DNA of 64,000 nt, taken from Lactuca virosa (Eukaryota > Streptophyta > Magnoliopsida > Asterales > Asteraceae). The translations under genes were made by a program, and so were the position numbers. This document shows, piece after piece, positions 11,660-22,825 of the stretch. Every line of letters begins with the position of its first letter. The first letter of the stretch is position 1. Location of the stretch: the NCBI GenBank assembly GCA_928212115.1, contig CAKMRJ010005523.1:243435115-243499114 (forward strand). The letters are read 5' to 3'. Below the pieces are notes generated by a model. The model had not been told where the DNA came from. It did no database searches and was given only the letters and a program-made list of their open reading frames with translations.

Positions 11660-12814
11660 TGTAATGTCCCATTTTCTCAACCAAAAAATTTTCATTTTTA
11701 TTAAGGTTAAACTTCCAAATTTATAAATCCATTATTAAGAAAGCCGTTTATTCCAATTTATGTTTATTAAAAATCAGACTATCATAGAAAACGCGGAATC
11801 CTCAATGTTGCTGATGAGTGTGTACAATCCCTCCTTCGCCTGCCCATAGTCACCGATGATACCTGAAACAATAAACAACTGGTTAAGCATAAAGCTTAGT
11901 GAGTTTCCCCCAAAATACCACCACAGAAACTGATAACATATACAATCAAACATGTCGGGTCCAATCAACCATCAAGTTGGAATACCGCAGGCCCGGTAAA
12001 CCTCAGGGTCCAGTCATCCTTGAGATGGAATACCCCAGGTTGGAATGCAGATATACAATGGGTCCAATCAACTATCGGGCTGGAATACCCAGGGTTTGTT
12101 GGCCTACCGTCTCAACCCTACCGCTCTTCCTAAGCCTCCGTGCCTACGGCTTACAACCGACCCGTACCGGGTATCTTGGCCTACAGCACAAAGCAGGATC
12201 GCCTCAACCCAAACCAAACACAACATGTCGACATATAAACAATCAGGATCAAGTAGGCACATAATACAGGCAAACAACAATCATACATCTCACTATCGCC
12301 TACTAGTCCTCTCACAGCATATAGTCCTGCTACCAGCTAACCTCCATAGAATGTGTAACCATAAGTAACCAGAGGTGAGATAGCCACCCGAACAGGTGAT
12401 CCTACTCTAGAGCCAAAACCAAACAAGGAACAGGCAAGAGAGCCTAGACCAAGAGTTCTCACACTATCCTACATGACCACAGATAGTCCCTAAGGGCACT
12501 CCATAGGTGATAACCAACAAGCATAGATAACATACAATTCTAAATATTATTATAGCAAAGCAACATACTCAATACCAGGAGACAAATCTAACATATCACT
12601 ACAACACAACAACATAATCGATACCAGAACACAGATCTAACAGATCACTACAGCATAGCAACATACTCGATACCAGAACACAGATCTAACAGATCATTAC
12701 AACACAACAACATACTAAATATCAACAATCCCAGGAATGAATGGCCGTATATACTCAGAGGTGAGATAGTCACCCGGACAGGTGATCCTACTCTAGAACC
12801 ACAACCAAACAAGG
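11660..12814 (-). repeat. Element C LTR, element-3' portion
   Basis: Begins TGTAATGTCCC on the plus strand and is interrupted at 12814 by element B. It contains the conserved GAAACTCACTAAGCTTTATG box (minus strand, 11915-11884) followed by a TTTCAGGTA acceptor-like site, two to three decayed units of the 69-bp minisatellite of element B (about 11955-12100), and copies of the shared TTCCTTGTTTGGTT motif (12412-12432 and, interrupted, 12798-12814). Sequence 12540-12720 holds three imperfect repeats of a CAACATACTCGATACCAG unit. Confidence 0.75.
12810..12814. repeat. Target-site duplication of element B (left)
   Basis: CAAGG here and CAAGG at 32599-32603 flank element B exactly. The five-base length is typical of Ty3/gypsy insertion. 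Confidence 0.9.
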
Positions 12815-13746
12815 TGTAACACATGGTTCCAGGTATGGAATTATTTTGTTGGTGTAAGGTTCTTTTTTTTTTAAGGCCACGACGTGTTGAAGCCTCACCA
12901 CGATGTGGCTATGAGTTTTGGGTCCCGGGGGTTTAATGAACCACCACGACGTGGTGATTGAGCCACGACGTGGTGGCGGTTTTTGGGGAAAAACCCTAAA
13001 GTTTAAGGGTTGAGCCCTATTTAAAGATCATTAACCCCTCCTAGCCTCCCTCCCATCAGTCTCCATCTCCCTAAATCGTCCCTTGCAAACCCTAGAGCCA
13101 TTGTGTGAATTTTTAGCCTTAAAGTGTGGGTATTTGATGCTTGTGAAGGGAGAAGGTGGTGGAAGATCTCATGGGGAGTCCAAGGCAAAGAAGATCCAGG
13201 AGTTTTCCTTCCTCTAGCATCTCAAGGAGGTATAAAGTCTTCATCTTTATGAGTTAATGGATAGGTCTATGGATTTTGGCCCTTTTTCTCTATGTCTTAT
13301 TGCCTTGGGTGGTTGGACTTCATAAAGCTTGCAACTTTACGAGTCTCCAGGCTATATGGAGCGTTTGGATCTTTGGATCTAGTCCAGAATTGAGTTTTGA
13401 GGTCATGCATTGAATCTTGGCCTTTTTCCCTATTTTGACCTAATAAGAGTCTAAGACATGCATTGGACATGCATGTCTGAAAAGCACCAATTTTTATGGT
13501 GTGATTAGTGTTAGAAACTCTTTTGGAGCTTTTGGTCAAGTAACATTGTGGATTGGATGATTAGTGATTAATCCATGAAGTGTTTTGGATCATAAAGTTG
13601 AGATCTATACATTTTGGAGGGTTCTATTGGATAAAGTTGGAAACTTTATCCATCTAGACCCCATTTTGGACCAGATCTGAGTTGGAGACCCTTTGGAATC
13701 GAAGAAAGTGACTGAATGCATTAAGCTGCTGAAAACCCTGTTATCA
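12815..13746 (+). repeat. 5' LTR of element B, first part (interrupted by element A)
   Basis: Starts TGTAACACATGG and aligns with 30632-31540. It includes CCACGACGTGG palindromes (about 12885-12980), the CCCTATTTAAAGATC TATA-like box (about 13015-13026) and a GTTGG..ACTTTATCC segment, then stops at TATCA, where A is inserted. The remainder resumes at 25414. Confidence 0.88.
13742..13746. repeat. Target-site duplication of element A (left)
   Basis: TATCA here and TATCA at 25409-25413 flank element A. The uninterrupted 3' LTR of B has a single TTATCACGACG at the equivalent place (about 31536-31546), which proves the insertion. Confidence 0.93.
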
Positions 13747-16320
13747 TGTGACAACCCGTTATTTTCAATCTTGTAAATGCCAACCCAAGGTCAAACATGT
13801 CAAATAAAGGTCAAATTTTTGTTTTAATTTAACTTATTTAGGTTAAATTAATAAACTCTATGTATATAAGGTGTCATAAGAATTAGAAGAAAACCACTCA
13901 AAATCGAGAATTCTCGCACGAACCGAAAACCCTCGCAAGGGCTGTAAACTCCTCGGACCGTAAACGTCCGAAGCCGCAAACCCTCGGTTCGCAACCACAA
14001 ATAGTTTCCAACCGGGAACCCTCGATCTTATCCTCTTGAGAACCCTCAGTCTTATCCTCTCAGTTCGCAGACCCATGCATGTGTCACGTCAAGCTTATCC
14101 TCCTATATAGGCATGGAACGAAAACACGTCCTCACTTCTACACCTTCTAACCGAAAACACACTCTTTACTCTCAACATCCTCAACCGAAAACCCGTTTTT
14201 CTCTCTCAAGTATCATCCAAAATCCTTTGAATCTCTTTAGGATCTTGCTAAGAACACCAAGTGTTCTTCATTTCTTCAAATAAATCACCTTCCAATCCTC
14301 ATACTTTGGGCCGAAAACACTTGAATCTTCTTCGTCTCACCAAGAACACCAAGATCACATCACTTGAATCTTCAAGTGGCCGAAAACCCAAGCTGGCCGA
14401 AAACTCCAAACAACCTCACAAATTCACTTCTAGCACTTATATTCGTAAGTAAATCTTACATTCTAGGTTGTTTCCATAACATACTAGTCTATATATTCAC
14501 TAATTGTATACCTATATGTTGCATGAAATGCTATTAGGACTCGATTTTGTTACAGGAACTAACTTGTGGAAATAACATCCTATATCGAACCTTCAATCGA
14601 ATCACTCACATAAGGTGAGTTCATACATCTACAATCTACCTTTTTCAATGTTTTCAGGGGGAGAATACAAGCAAAACACAATATAATTGTGTTAATACTT
14701 AAATACAAATGCAAACAATCAAAAGAATTCTTATGCTTATAAATATTGTTAAAACCATTTTCAAACTCTTTTTAAACAATTCTTAGATTTCTGTTTATAT
14801 CAAAATCATATTCATTTGTATATTTACGTTTAATTAGGCTTTAACAGACTTAGGACTATTACTATTACCTTAACTCCTGTTCCTTGTTTGGTTGTGGGCT
14901 TAAGTAGGGTCACCAGTCCGACTGCCGGTTAAATCGTAATTATACATACTAAATATATACATGAGTATTAAAACTCATTTCAAGAACATACTTAACTCAT
15001 TTGTATGTGCTGAACAAATGGGTCTTTTCTCCAAATCATTTTCAGTTCAAACTAACATACTAATAAACTATAATAGGTATAGTTTTAAGGTCAAATCATA
15101 CAAATTTCTATTTTCAAAGTAACAATTACATGTAAATACATACGCATTATTACAATTACAAACAATTTACAAACACGTTAGGACAACAGTTCTCATAACA
15201 AAACGGAAACATGCTTATAATTTATAATGAGTATAGTTAAGGGACAAACGAAACTATTTTTACAAAGTTATATGTTATAAACAAAAAGGATTTTCAATTA
15301 TTACTCGTAATACGTTGAAGCAATATGTGAGTCATTTTTATGTACTTATCTAAGTATGGGTAAAAGTCCTGAGCTTATAACTAGAGTCTCTTGTAGGGAG
15401 AGCGATGACAATTATGTATAGATCTATTTTGGGACTGACAATCCCACATCCCGACTGTTCGCTACAGTCAGGTCGGCAGGCCTGGGGTGACAAATGTCGT
15501 TAACAGTTTTGACGCCTGAAAAACGTCGTTATCAGGAAAACAGGGTTAGTATGGTTATAAGAACTCACAGGGAGAAAATCTCGACCTATTTACGAGTAAT
15601 ATTTATTCAAATAACTTCATTTGATTGGTAATCTCGCAATCGGATTACAAAACAAACTTACTTCAGTGGTGTTATTTTAAACAATACTACTGCAAGTCAT
15701 TATTTTCCATTATATGCATATAGAAAGGTTCATACATGAACAAGCATACTATTTTACTAGAAAGGATAGTCTACGATTATGGAAAACATACATTATACAA
15801 TTTCAGAGTACAAACATACATTATACAATTTCAAAGTACAAATATACATTATACAATTTCAGAGTACAAACATATATTATACTATTTCAGAGTACAAAAC
15901 CTACAAACATTTGGGTCTTAGGGTTGAAGACTACTTTTCATTTATTATACAAAATACGGGATTTTCTGGAGAACATAAACTAACATTTTCATAGATCAAG
16001 TACAAATATTAAACACTAAATACTTATGAACTCACCAACTTAAATGTTGATACTCTCTTTCAAATAACTTGTATTCTCAGGGAACCAGTAGACAGGTACA
16101 CTAGCACAGGTTTTGAGAAGACGGAGCATGTTCAAGACTCGTCTTTTATTTTGCTATACATTTTGGTGTCATACATCTATACAAAGAACACACATGTATT
16201 AACTATATTATTAATGCAATGGATGTTGTTGCTTGTTTTACTATTGTTCATTGTTATGATACTCTACATGACGTCATCTGCCCCCGGACGTTTCCGGCGT
16301 TCCGGTTTTGGGGTGTGACA
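13747..16320 (+). repeat. 5' LTR of element A (2574 bp)
   Basis: Ends are TGTGACAACCC and GGGGTGTGACA, forming TGTGACA inverted ends. It aligns along its length with 22826-25408. It contains a CTCCTATATAGGCATGG TATA-like sequence (about 14099-14114), a repeated CCGAAAAC octamer (13920-14405), a copy of the shared TTCCTTGTTTGGTTGTGG motif (14880-14897) and a 28-bp minisatellite (15787-15898). Confidence 0.92.
15787..15898. repeat. 28-bp minisatellite in the element A LTR, four copies
   Basis: The unit CATACATTATACAATTTCAG plus AGTACAAA starts at 15787, 15815, 15843 and 15871, exactly 28 bases apart. The same four-copy array occurs in the 3' LTR at about 24874-24985. Confidence 0.9.
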
Positions 16321-16323
16321 GAT

Positions 16324-16335
16324 TGGTATCAGAGC
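16324..16335 (+). other. Primer-binding site of element A
   Basis: TGGTATCAGAGC begins three bases after the 5' LTR end (GTGTGACA|GAT). This is the tRNA-iMet type used by most plant gypsy elements. Confidence 0.9.
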
Positions 16336-17680
16336 GTTGTTTATAGTGAACTAAGTATATCAACCCATAAAAGATATACAACTATAAATACAAAGGGACT
16401 AAAAATACTCTGACCAAGAGTTGTACTTTTAAAATATAAGTATTCTTATATAAGTATACATACATGTATATATACATACTAGAACAAGTATGACAAGAAG
16501 AACAAAACAGAAGTATTTAGATGTTGGACACTACAGTCAAACCTAGACAATTATGTAATCATATCTGGGATTAATATAGCCAGATCAACTATATTTATTT
16601 GAGATATGACCAACATGTGTTTGGGAGTGATAGTGGTGTTGTAGCAAGTCTAAAACTTACCAACTCCATATACAAAGGATTGCTAGAACAAAACATAAAG
16701 TTTAAAATACTATAGGAGTATTTTATGATGCTATACAATAACAAAAAGTCTAAAAACTTATCGACCTCGTATACCAAGAAGCTCAAGAATCAAACATGCA
16801 ATTAAAATACTATAGGAGTATTTTAGGTACAAAAGAATAACTTATGTGAAAACTAAAAGACCTTTACTGGTAAGGCTATAATTACCGAGTGTATCCATTA
16901 AGGCTATATATAATTGAGATTTTATAGACTTAGAATTCATGATTTTCACTCTACTTCCTGTTCCTTGTTTGGTTGTGGTCTTAGAGTAGGATCACTTATT
17001 CGAAGGTCTATATGATCTTGGTTATATATAATCTGTATACACTACGTGATTATAGAAAGACCGAGTAAGGATCATCCTTGTAAAAAAAATTATTTTTAAT
17101 AAAAATGTTTTATTAATCTCTTAGATTCTTTAGATACTCCCATTCTCGTACAACCGACACACCTAGACATCGCAAACAGTCAAAAGAGGAGTCGAGACAG
17201 AACCAAAATAGGGTTCACGAGGAGGATTCTGAGAAAGGGCCGGACAAAGAGAAAGGCACTAGAGAGATAATTAACAAACTTTACCCTATCAGAAACAAAC
17301 TAGAGAGCATCTTATACTTCATACTAGTAACTAAGAAACTAATATAACTTAGTGAGTTAGTGACTACACTACTCACACTATGTGTTAAGTTTACCGTACC
17401 TTTCGTCACAACTAGCAACAGTAAAATAAAGAGAGATACTCCCTTCCAAAACCCGTGAAACAGCTTAAGTTTTCAATATCTATACTCTATTTGGTTAAAC
17501 TTAACTTCGATAAAATATCTATTCCTACTCTCTACCAAAAATACATCGTAGGGATGTAGGTCGAAACATTGAGAATTGTACAACAAAACGAGAAATTTAT
17601 ATGTATATATAAATAGATAGAGTACAACTAGCAACGATCATAGTTATTAACGAACTCGTTTCACATTATGTAATAGAATC
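16336..17680 (+). other. Leader of element A, no recognisable gene
   Basis: AT-rich untranslated sequence. A tandem pair of about 125 bp (a stretch ending AAAATACTATAGGAGTATTT) occurs at 16660-16830. The shared motif TTCCTTGTTTGGTTGTGG with the downstream GTAGGATCAC lies at 16961-16990. A gag capsid domain is expected but not seen. Confidence 0.55.
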
Positions 17681-18306
17681 ATGTATTCACATGGAAATAA
17701 CCGGTCAACCAACGAAATCCCGATCCTGCATATAGACTCCGCTACATTCCAAGCTGTTGTAACAACTGCTGTGATAGCTGTTATGGCGCAATTCAATGCT
17801 AACAACCCAAACGAAAATAGAAACAGTGTCGACACTTCAGACTGTAGTAACAACCAAGGAAACCAACGAGCGCCTACCTACGAGAATACCCCAACCCACA
17901 AACCTAAGAGCAAGAAACGGAATTTCTGGGATAAAAAGGAGTGCAGATTATCTCAAAGATTTGCCAAGAGACAGCAACCTGTGGCAGCCCCTGCGGCCAC
18001 AACATCTGTCGCCCCTGCAACCACAACGTCTGCCACCCAACACCAACGACAGCCCGACAATATGTTGGGATTCTCCCAAAATGCAACGAGTGCAATTTCC
18101 ATCATTATGGAGCCTGCCGAGTGTTGCATTGCAAGAACTGCAACAAGAACGGGCATACTACCCGTTTCTGTAGAATTCCGATCCAACACATTACTTCAAC
18201 CACCGATGCTGGTACAAGTCAAGTATGCTATTTATGTGGTGAAATAGGACATTTCAAAAGAGATTGTCCAGTAGAGAAAAATGACGGAGGAGGGGGAGGA
18301 GTTTAA
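17681..18306 (+). pseudogene. gag: Element A gag remnant: frameshifted nucleocapsid region
   Basis: The plus-strand frame from 17681 (MYSHGNNRSTNEIPI) reads a hydrophilic linker, including SKKRNFWDKKE and AKRQQPVAAP. Near 18035-18060 the coding signal switches to another frame, giving YVGILPKCNECNFHHYG, then two zinc knuckles CKNCNKNGHTTRFC and CYLCGEIGHFKRDC, a glycine run and a stop at 18304-18306. The knuckles fit CX2CX4HX4C and are the RNA-packaging part of Ty3/gypsy Gag. The capsid domain normally ahead of this is absent, so the protein is a fragment. A frameshift of one base near 18050 explains the switch. Confidence 0.8.
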
Positions 18307-18928
18307 TGACATGACATAAAGGAGCAACGAGGAACCCTTCTGAGATTTTTGGTACGTTTCCAAACAACAATAATTAAACATCGAATTTTCACGAAAAAAT
18401 ATTTGAAATTTCAAATTTTAAAATCATAAATTAACACATCATTCATATAAAAACCAAGAACCCTTGCAGGTGAGCTATGATGGTTTTGTGTGTACACTAG
18501 GGTCATTTATAATTAAGATTTGTAGGCTTAGAGTGAGTGATTCCGCCTTATTTCTTGTTCCTTGTCTGGTTGTGGATTTAGGGCAGAGTCACTAAGTCGA
18601 TTGTCTTTCCAATCTTAATTATACATGACTTGTATACACCAAGCGATTATAGGGGGACCCGGTAGGGATTATATTATGAAAGTTCATTATTTTCAATTAT
18701 CAGAACACCCGTACTGCTAGTACTCGTTAAATGCGATTCAAAATGTTCGCAGTAGTAATAACAAGGATAAAACTGAAAGCACTGAAAACATATACATAGA
18801 ATAGTTCATCGTTCTAACAATCATTCGTTCCAAATCGACTTAACATCCGTTACTATAAGAAGTTCTGACGTCGCCATTCGACGTGGAATTGTCTTAGTAC
18901 TCACCATACCAATTTTCTGTGCCACGTA
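18307..18928 (+). other. Element A: non-coding stretch with a second leader-like block
   Basis: The segment 18500-18670 repeats part of the leader (about 16885-17070). Both hold the shared motif (here TTCCTTGTCTGGTTGTGG, 18558-18575), a downstream AGAGTCAC or GGATCAC, and a TGTATACAC..CGATTATAG stretch. The protease domain should lie here but no D-S/T-G frame was found. Confidence 0.5.
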
Positions 18929-19192
18929 AAAATCATTCGCGTTAAACGACCGTCTAACGAAATCCTTTCAATCTATAACGACAAACCCAACACAAACCTC
19001 ATTATCGTCTCTCGTTTCAAAACTCAGAAGTACCCATGCGAGGGGTACCATGCCTTCCTAGCTTACCCCATAGACAAGAAACATAAAGTGAACAACACCG
19101 AAGATGTTCCGAAAATCCGTAATATTCCCGAAAATATCCCCAACGAATCTCCTAGGAATACCACTTGCACAACAAGTCAAGTTCAAGAATAG
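18929..19192 (+). pseudogene. pol: Element A pol remnant between protease and reverse transcriptase
   Basis: An 88-codon plus-strand frame ending TAG (19190-19192) reads KIIRVKRPSNE, then KTQKYPCEGYHAFLAYPIDKK and VPKIRNIPENIPNE (each a short excerpt). In gypsy polyproteins this segment (KAQKYL..GYIAFLAHIVDKK, DVPIVRDFPEVFPE) joins the protease to reverse transcriptase. The RT that should follow is missing: within about 40 bases the sequence resembles integrase. The deletion probably removed all of RT and RNase H. Confidence 0.75.
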
Positions 19193-19230
19193 AGACTAAG
19201 GACTTATACCACCAGTCTATCACTACTAAG

Positions 19231-19663
19231 TGTATACGCGAGGGTGGTCATGATACCATTTGAGTAATCATCGACAGATTAACCAAGTCTGTGCACTTCC
19301 TACTAATTAAAGAAACTGACAAGATGGAGAAACTGATCAGGACATACATTAGAGATATTGTACAACTACATGGTGTGCACATATCTATTATCTCCGATAG
19401 AGATAGTAGATTCACCTCAAGGTTCTGGCAGTCACTACAAAAATCCCTGGGAACTAGGCTGGATATGAGTACAGCCTACCACCCACAAACTGATGGACAG
19501 AGTGAGAGAACTATACAAACATTAGAAGACATGCTGAGAGCTTGTGTGATCGACTTTGGTAAAGCATGGGATATCCATTTACCATTGGTCGAGTTTTCAT
19601 ACAACAACAGCTACCATACTAGTATCAAAGTTGCTCCATTCGAAGCCCTCTATGGCCGGAAAT
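19231..19663 (+). pseudogene. pol: Element A integrase core, first part (interrupted by a solo LTR)
   Basis: The frame reads GGHDTI, a TGA stop at 19261-19263 where family members have Trp, then VIIDRLTKSVHFLLIKETDK. The core follows: ISDRDSRFTSRFW supplies the second catalytic Asp and HPQTDGQSER the catalytic Glu, 35 residues apart (DX35E). It ends FEALYGRK at the solo LTR. The first catalytic Asp is likely the one in VIIDR or in lost upstream sequence. The protein would insert element cDNA, but the stop and the insertion inactivate it. Confidence 0.88.
19659..19663. repeat. Target-site duplication of the solo LTR in element A (left)
   Basis: GAAAT here against GAAGT at 22178-22182: a five-base duplication with one substitution. 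Removing one copy restores the integrase reading frame, from ALYGRK into the segment after 22182. Confidence 0.8.
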
Positions 19664-19901
19664 TGTAACACCCGCAGATTCGGGCTAGTCAATTAAGACA
19701 TAATAAGCGTTAAAAATGATTTTTTTTATTATCTAGGATAAATAATCTTAACCAAAGTAATAGTTAGGGTTAACAATTGTAACATATTTGACGTAACAAA
19801 GAAGAATTATTGGAATATTATATGTTTCATGATTATTATAATATAATAAAATAGGAAAAATCAGTGGAATCGTCTGTAAATCATAAAAATAAGTGCGCCA
19901 A

Positions 19902-19902
19902 A

Positions 19903-19979
<77 letters not shown>
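19902..19979. repeat. (CA)n(TA)n microsatellite
   Basis: About 12 CA repeats run directly into about 26 TA repeats, within the solo LTR. Length may vary between individuals and in the assembly. Confidence 0.95.
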
Positions 19980-19982
<3 letters not shown>

Positions 19983-21434
19983 TAGGAAGTACACGCCGTC
20001 CCCATCCCGGAAATATAAATTTCGTCGAAATCCGAATCCGTATGAATTAGATATGATTTTTATAAGATATAAAAGTCAGTCGCGTACAACGAATGTATGA
20101 CGTAAAAAGCTACGAAGAGAATGGTTAACTTTTAGCTAATGCGACCAAAATGAAAATCGTAGTACTCCTTAAAATAGGACTTTTGAGAAAAAGAATGCCA
20201 AAAACGGAGTCCGTACGAGAGAGTTATGATTTTAGCAAAATTATTTAATTTTATAAAAATATGGACAAAAATATAAATTCCAAATTAGCTGACGGAGTCT
20301 ACACGAAAATTGTAGATCTCGTCGATAGCTACACGTGGATATAAAGAACGTCAAAAACGGAGTTCGTATGAACGAGTTATAATTTTTAATAGCACATTTA
20401 CGTATTAAAAGAAAGTGTAAATCATATATACGTCTACATAGGTATACATATGTATATATCATTAGAAAGGTATCGACGATGCGGTCGTTATAAGACTGGT
20501 GTTGAGTACTTTCGACATTAGTTTAGTACAAATATCATTAAATCTATTTAAAATAGTATTATAAAGGGGTGTTCAGTCATTTAAGTAAATATAGAGGGTG
20601 GTTTTTGAAAATTCAATTACTATAAATAAGAGCCTCTAGGCTCTCATATTTCTTGCACCATTCTCTTGATTCAAGAGTTTTTCTCTTCTTATCCCCCGAG
20701 CATTTTAGTCCCTCGTGATTCGACTTCTCTTTCTGTAGTTTTTAGTATAGTAAGGTGTGCGTTGAAGCGCTGCAAGAATCTTTCTTAGAAAGATTCAGCG
20801 ACAAAGTTCTGCCCCTGCAGAGCCCGACTCCTAGCTAAGTAAGTTATGCTACCCTACTTTAAATATAGCTTATAATATCGTTATTATGAACCTATAAATA
20901 AAATTTATCAGTGATTCAAAGTCGGTATACTGATTGAACTACTTACGGGAGAGGTGTCAAGAATGGTCACGTTGGGTTTGGTTGTTGGATTTCGGAAAAG
21001 CTATATGCCGAAATAGTCCTGCCTCCCAACTGTCCTGCCTGGTTGATCCTTACTTGATAGATCATGTAGTAGACTCTGAGTTAATGACGAATCTAGACTA
21101 ATAATTTGTCGCAATAAATATTAGACTAAAATCTTGTGGTAATAATACTAGGTTTCGTCGAAGGAAATTATATTGTTAAGAAGCGAAGTGCTGTCCGAGT
21201 TTGGAATCATCACTTTAACAAGTGAGTGCATAGTTACTTTCATCTTACACATAAATATGAAGTATTTTATATAAATTACGTGCTATGTGTGCATATTATT
21301 TGAATACTTGCTTTCTATGCTGGATGAACGATTTTATACATGTTTTAAATGATTTAAACTGTATATGTATTTTATATCTACTATGTTGGGTAAACCATGG
21401 GTATATGAACGATGAGAGATGAAAGATGGTATGA

Positions 21435-21700
21435 GTAAACATTGGCAGCTATAAACTTAGTGCCTAATAAATAACATCGTCAGCTATGGACTTAGTGCCT
21501 ATTAGATAAACACTGGTAGCTATGGACTTGGTACCGTTTAGAGAAACGCTGGTAGCTATGGACTTAGTACCTGTTAGATAAACGATGGTAGTTATGGACT
21601 TAGTGCCCGATAAATGAAGATTAGCAACTATGGATTTAGTGCTTTACGAACGAGCATTGGCAGCTATGGACTTAGTGCCTGTCATATAAACCCTGGAAGC
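21435..21700. repeat. 36-bp minisatellite in the solo LTR, seven copies
   Basis: The core CAGCTATGGACTTAGTGCC or a close variant begins at 21446, 21481, 21517, 21553, 21589, 21625 and 21661, so spacing is 35-36 bases. Copies differ by a few substitutions each. Confidence 0.9.
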
Positions 21701-22182
21701 GATCGACTTCGGAATGAACGAATGCAGGATAGATGATTCTTAGGGTAGACCCTTAACAATAACGAAGATAATGGGGATAGGTAATTGGGTTAATTGTTTG
21801 ATGATTAAACATAATAATTATATTATTGTGGGTTGAAAACCTTATGTACTCACCAGGTTTCCCAACCTGACCCACTCAGTTTATTTGTATCACAGGTTTC
21901 GATATGAATTTACATTACATTGAGAGATTAAGGAGACATAAATCACTAGTGATAATGAATGTAAGTTCTGTTTATGCTTATGTTTCTGTATTGACGATGA
22001 CATCCCAATGTTTTAAAATGAATAAAATACATTTCTTCGGAGATGATTTGATAACCTATTTATCATGTTTTTCTGGGAACATATTCCGCAACTCTTTTCG
22101 TTAAAAGGTTACTCTGATTTTCAAAATAAAGCATAAACAAATCGGTCTTTTCTGGCCGTGAAAATGGGGATGTCACAGAAGT

Positions 22183-22766
22183 GCATATCCCCTTTGTGAT
22201 GGGCTGAAGTGGGTGACACGCAACTAGCTAAAGGACAAGTTCCTGATAGCATTCTCACTGGTCCGGAGATCATCCAGGAAACGACCGAAAAGATTGTACA
22301 AATCCGTGAGCGACTAAAAGCCTCTAGAGATCGACAGAAAAGCTACGCTGACAAAAGACGGAAACCCTTGGAATTTCAGGTTGGTGACCTCGTTCTATTG
22401 AAGGCCTCACCCTGGAAGGGCATGATACGCTTCAGAAAGCGTGCCAAACTAAAGCAAGGTACAACTAGCCTCTCGATATTCTCACTAGAATCGGCCCGGT
22501 AGCTTACAAACTCCGACTACCTCAAGAACTTAGCAACGTACACCCTACCTCCCACGTATCCAACCTAAATAAGTGTCTGTCTAATGAGACTCTTGTTATC
22601 CCACTCGATGAAATCGAGATCAATGAGAGCCTCAACTTTGTGGAAGAACCAGTAGAAATCATGGATAGGGAAGTCAAGAAAACCAAACAAAGCCAAGCAT
22701 GGACCTGAATTCACTTGGGAGCGGGAAGATCAAATGAAACAAAAGTACCCACATCTTTTCCCTTAG
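22183..22766 (+). pseudogene. pol: Element A integrase C-terminus and end of pol
   Basis: Continues the integrase after the solo LTR: EVGDTQLAKGQVPDSILTG, then RDRQKSYADKRRKPLEFQVG with VLLKASPWKGMIRF. After a frameshift near 22495 come GPVAYKLRLPQELSNVHPTS and HVSNLNKCLSNE. The tail EFTWEREDQMKQKYPHLFP ends at a TAG (22764-22766) in a further shifted frame. These are the integrase C-terminal (GPY/F-type) region and pol terminus of gypsy elements. No chromodomain is evident. At least two frameshifts make it non-functional. Confidence 0.85.
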
Positions 22767-22812
22767 TCCATGTGTATCGCTTTATATTTAATTTCGGGAC
22801 AAAATTCCCTCT

Positions 22813-22825
22813 AACGGGGGGATGA
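22813..22825 (+). other. Polypurine tract of element A
   Basis: AACGGGGGGATGA immediately precedes the TGTGACAACCC start of the 3' LTR, the expected position for plus-strand priming. Confidence 0.75.

Larger units (their letters stand above)
19664..22177 (+). mobile_element. Solo LTR (2.5 kb) inserted in the element A integrase
   Basis: Starts TGTAACACCCGC and ends GGGGATGTCACA, with inverted TGT(A/C)ACA-type ends, and is flanked by an imperfect five-base duplication. No primer-binding site or coding sequence was found, so it is one LTR left after recombination. An ACTATAAATAAGAG TATA-like box lies near 20618-20632. It holds a CA/TA microsatellite and a 36-bp minisatellite. A CTTATGTACTCACCAGG box followed by CACAGGTTTCGATATG (about 21843-21905) resembles the conserved box of the other LTRs. 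Confidence 0.88.

Noticed and set aside
15714..15994. Plus-strand frames with repeated YTISEYKH/YIIQFQST-like units
   Set aside because: They are translations of the 28-bp minisatellite in the LTR; the same happens in the other LTR at 24777-25082.
16321..16340. Possible tRNA gene suggested by tRNA-like TGGTATCAGAGC sequences (also at 5390, 11644, 26517, 42549, 54112, 54632)
   Set aside because: Each is an isolated 12-13-base primer-binding site next to an LTR end, with no cloverleaf around it.
19864..20100. Plus-strand frame with alternating His/Thr and Tyr/Ile
   Set aside because: It is a translation of the CA/TA microsatellite in the solo LTR.
21435..21700. Regularly spaced repeats that could suggest a CRISPR array
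   Set aside because: The spacers are not unique (whole 36-bp units repeat), it lies in a plant LTR, and there are no cas genes.
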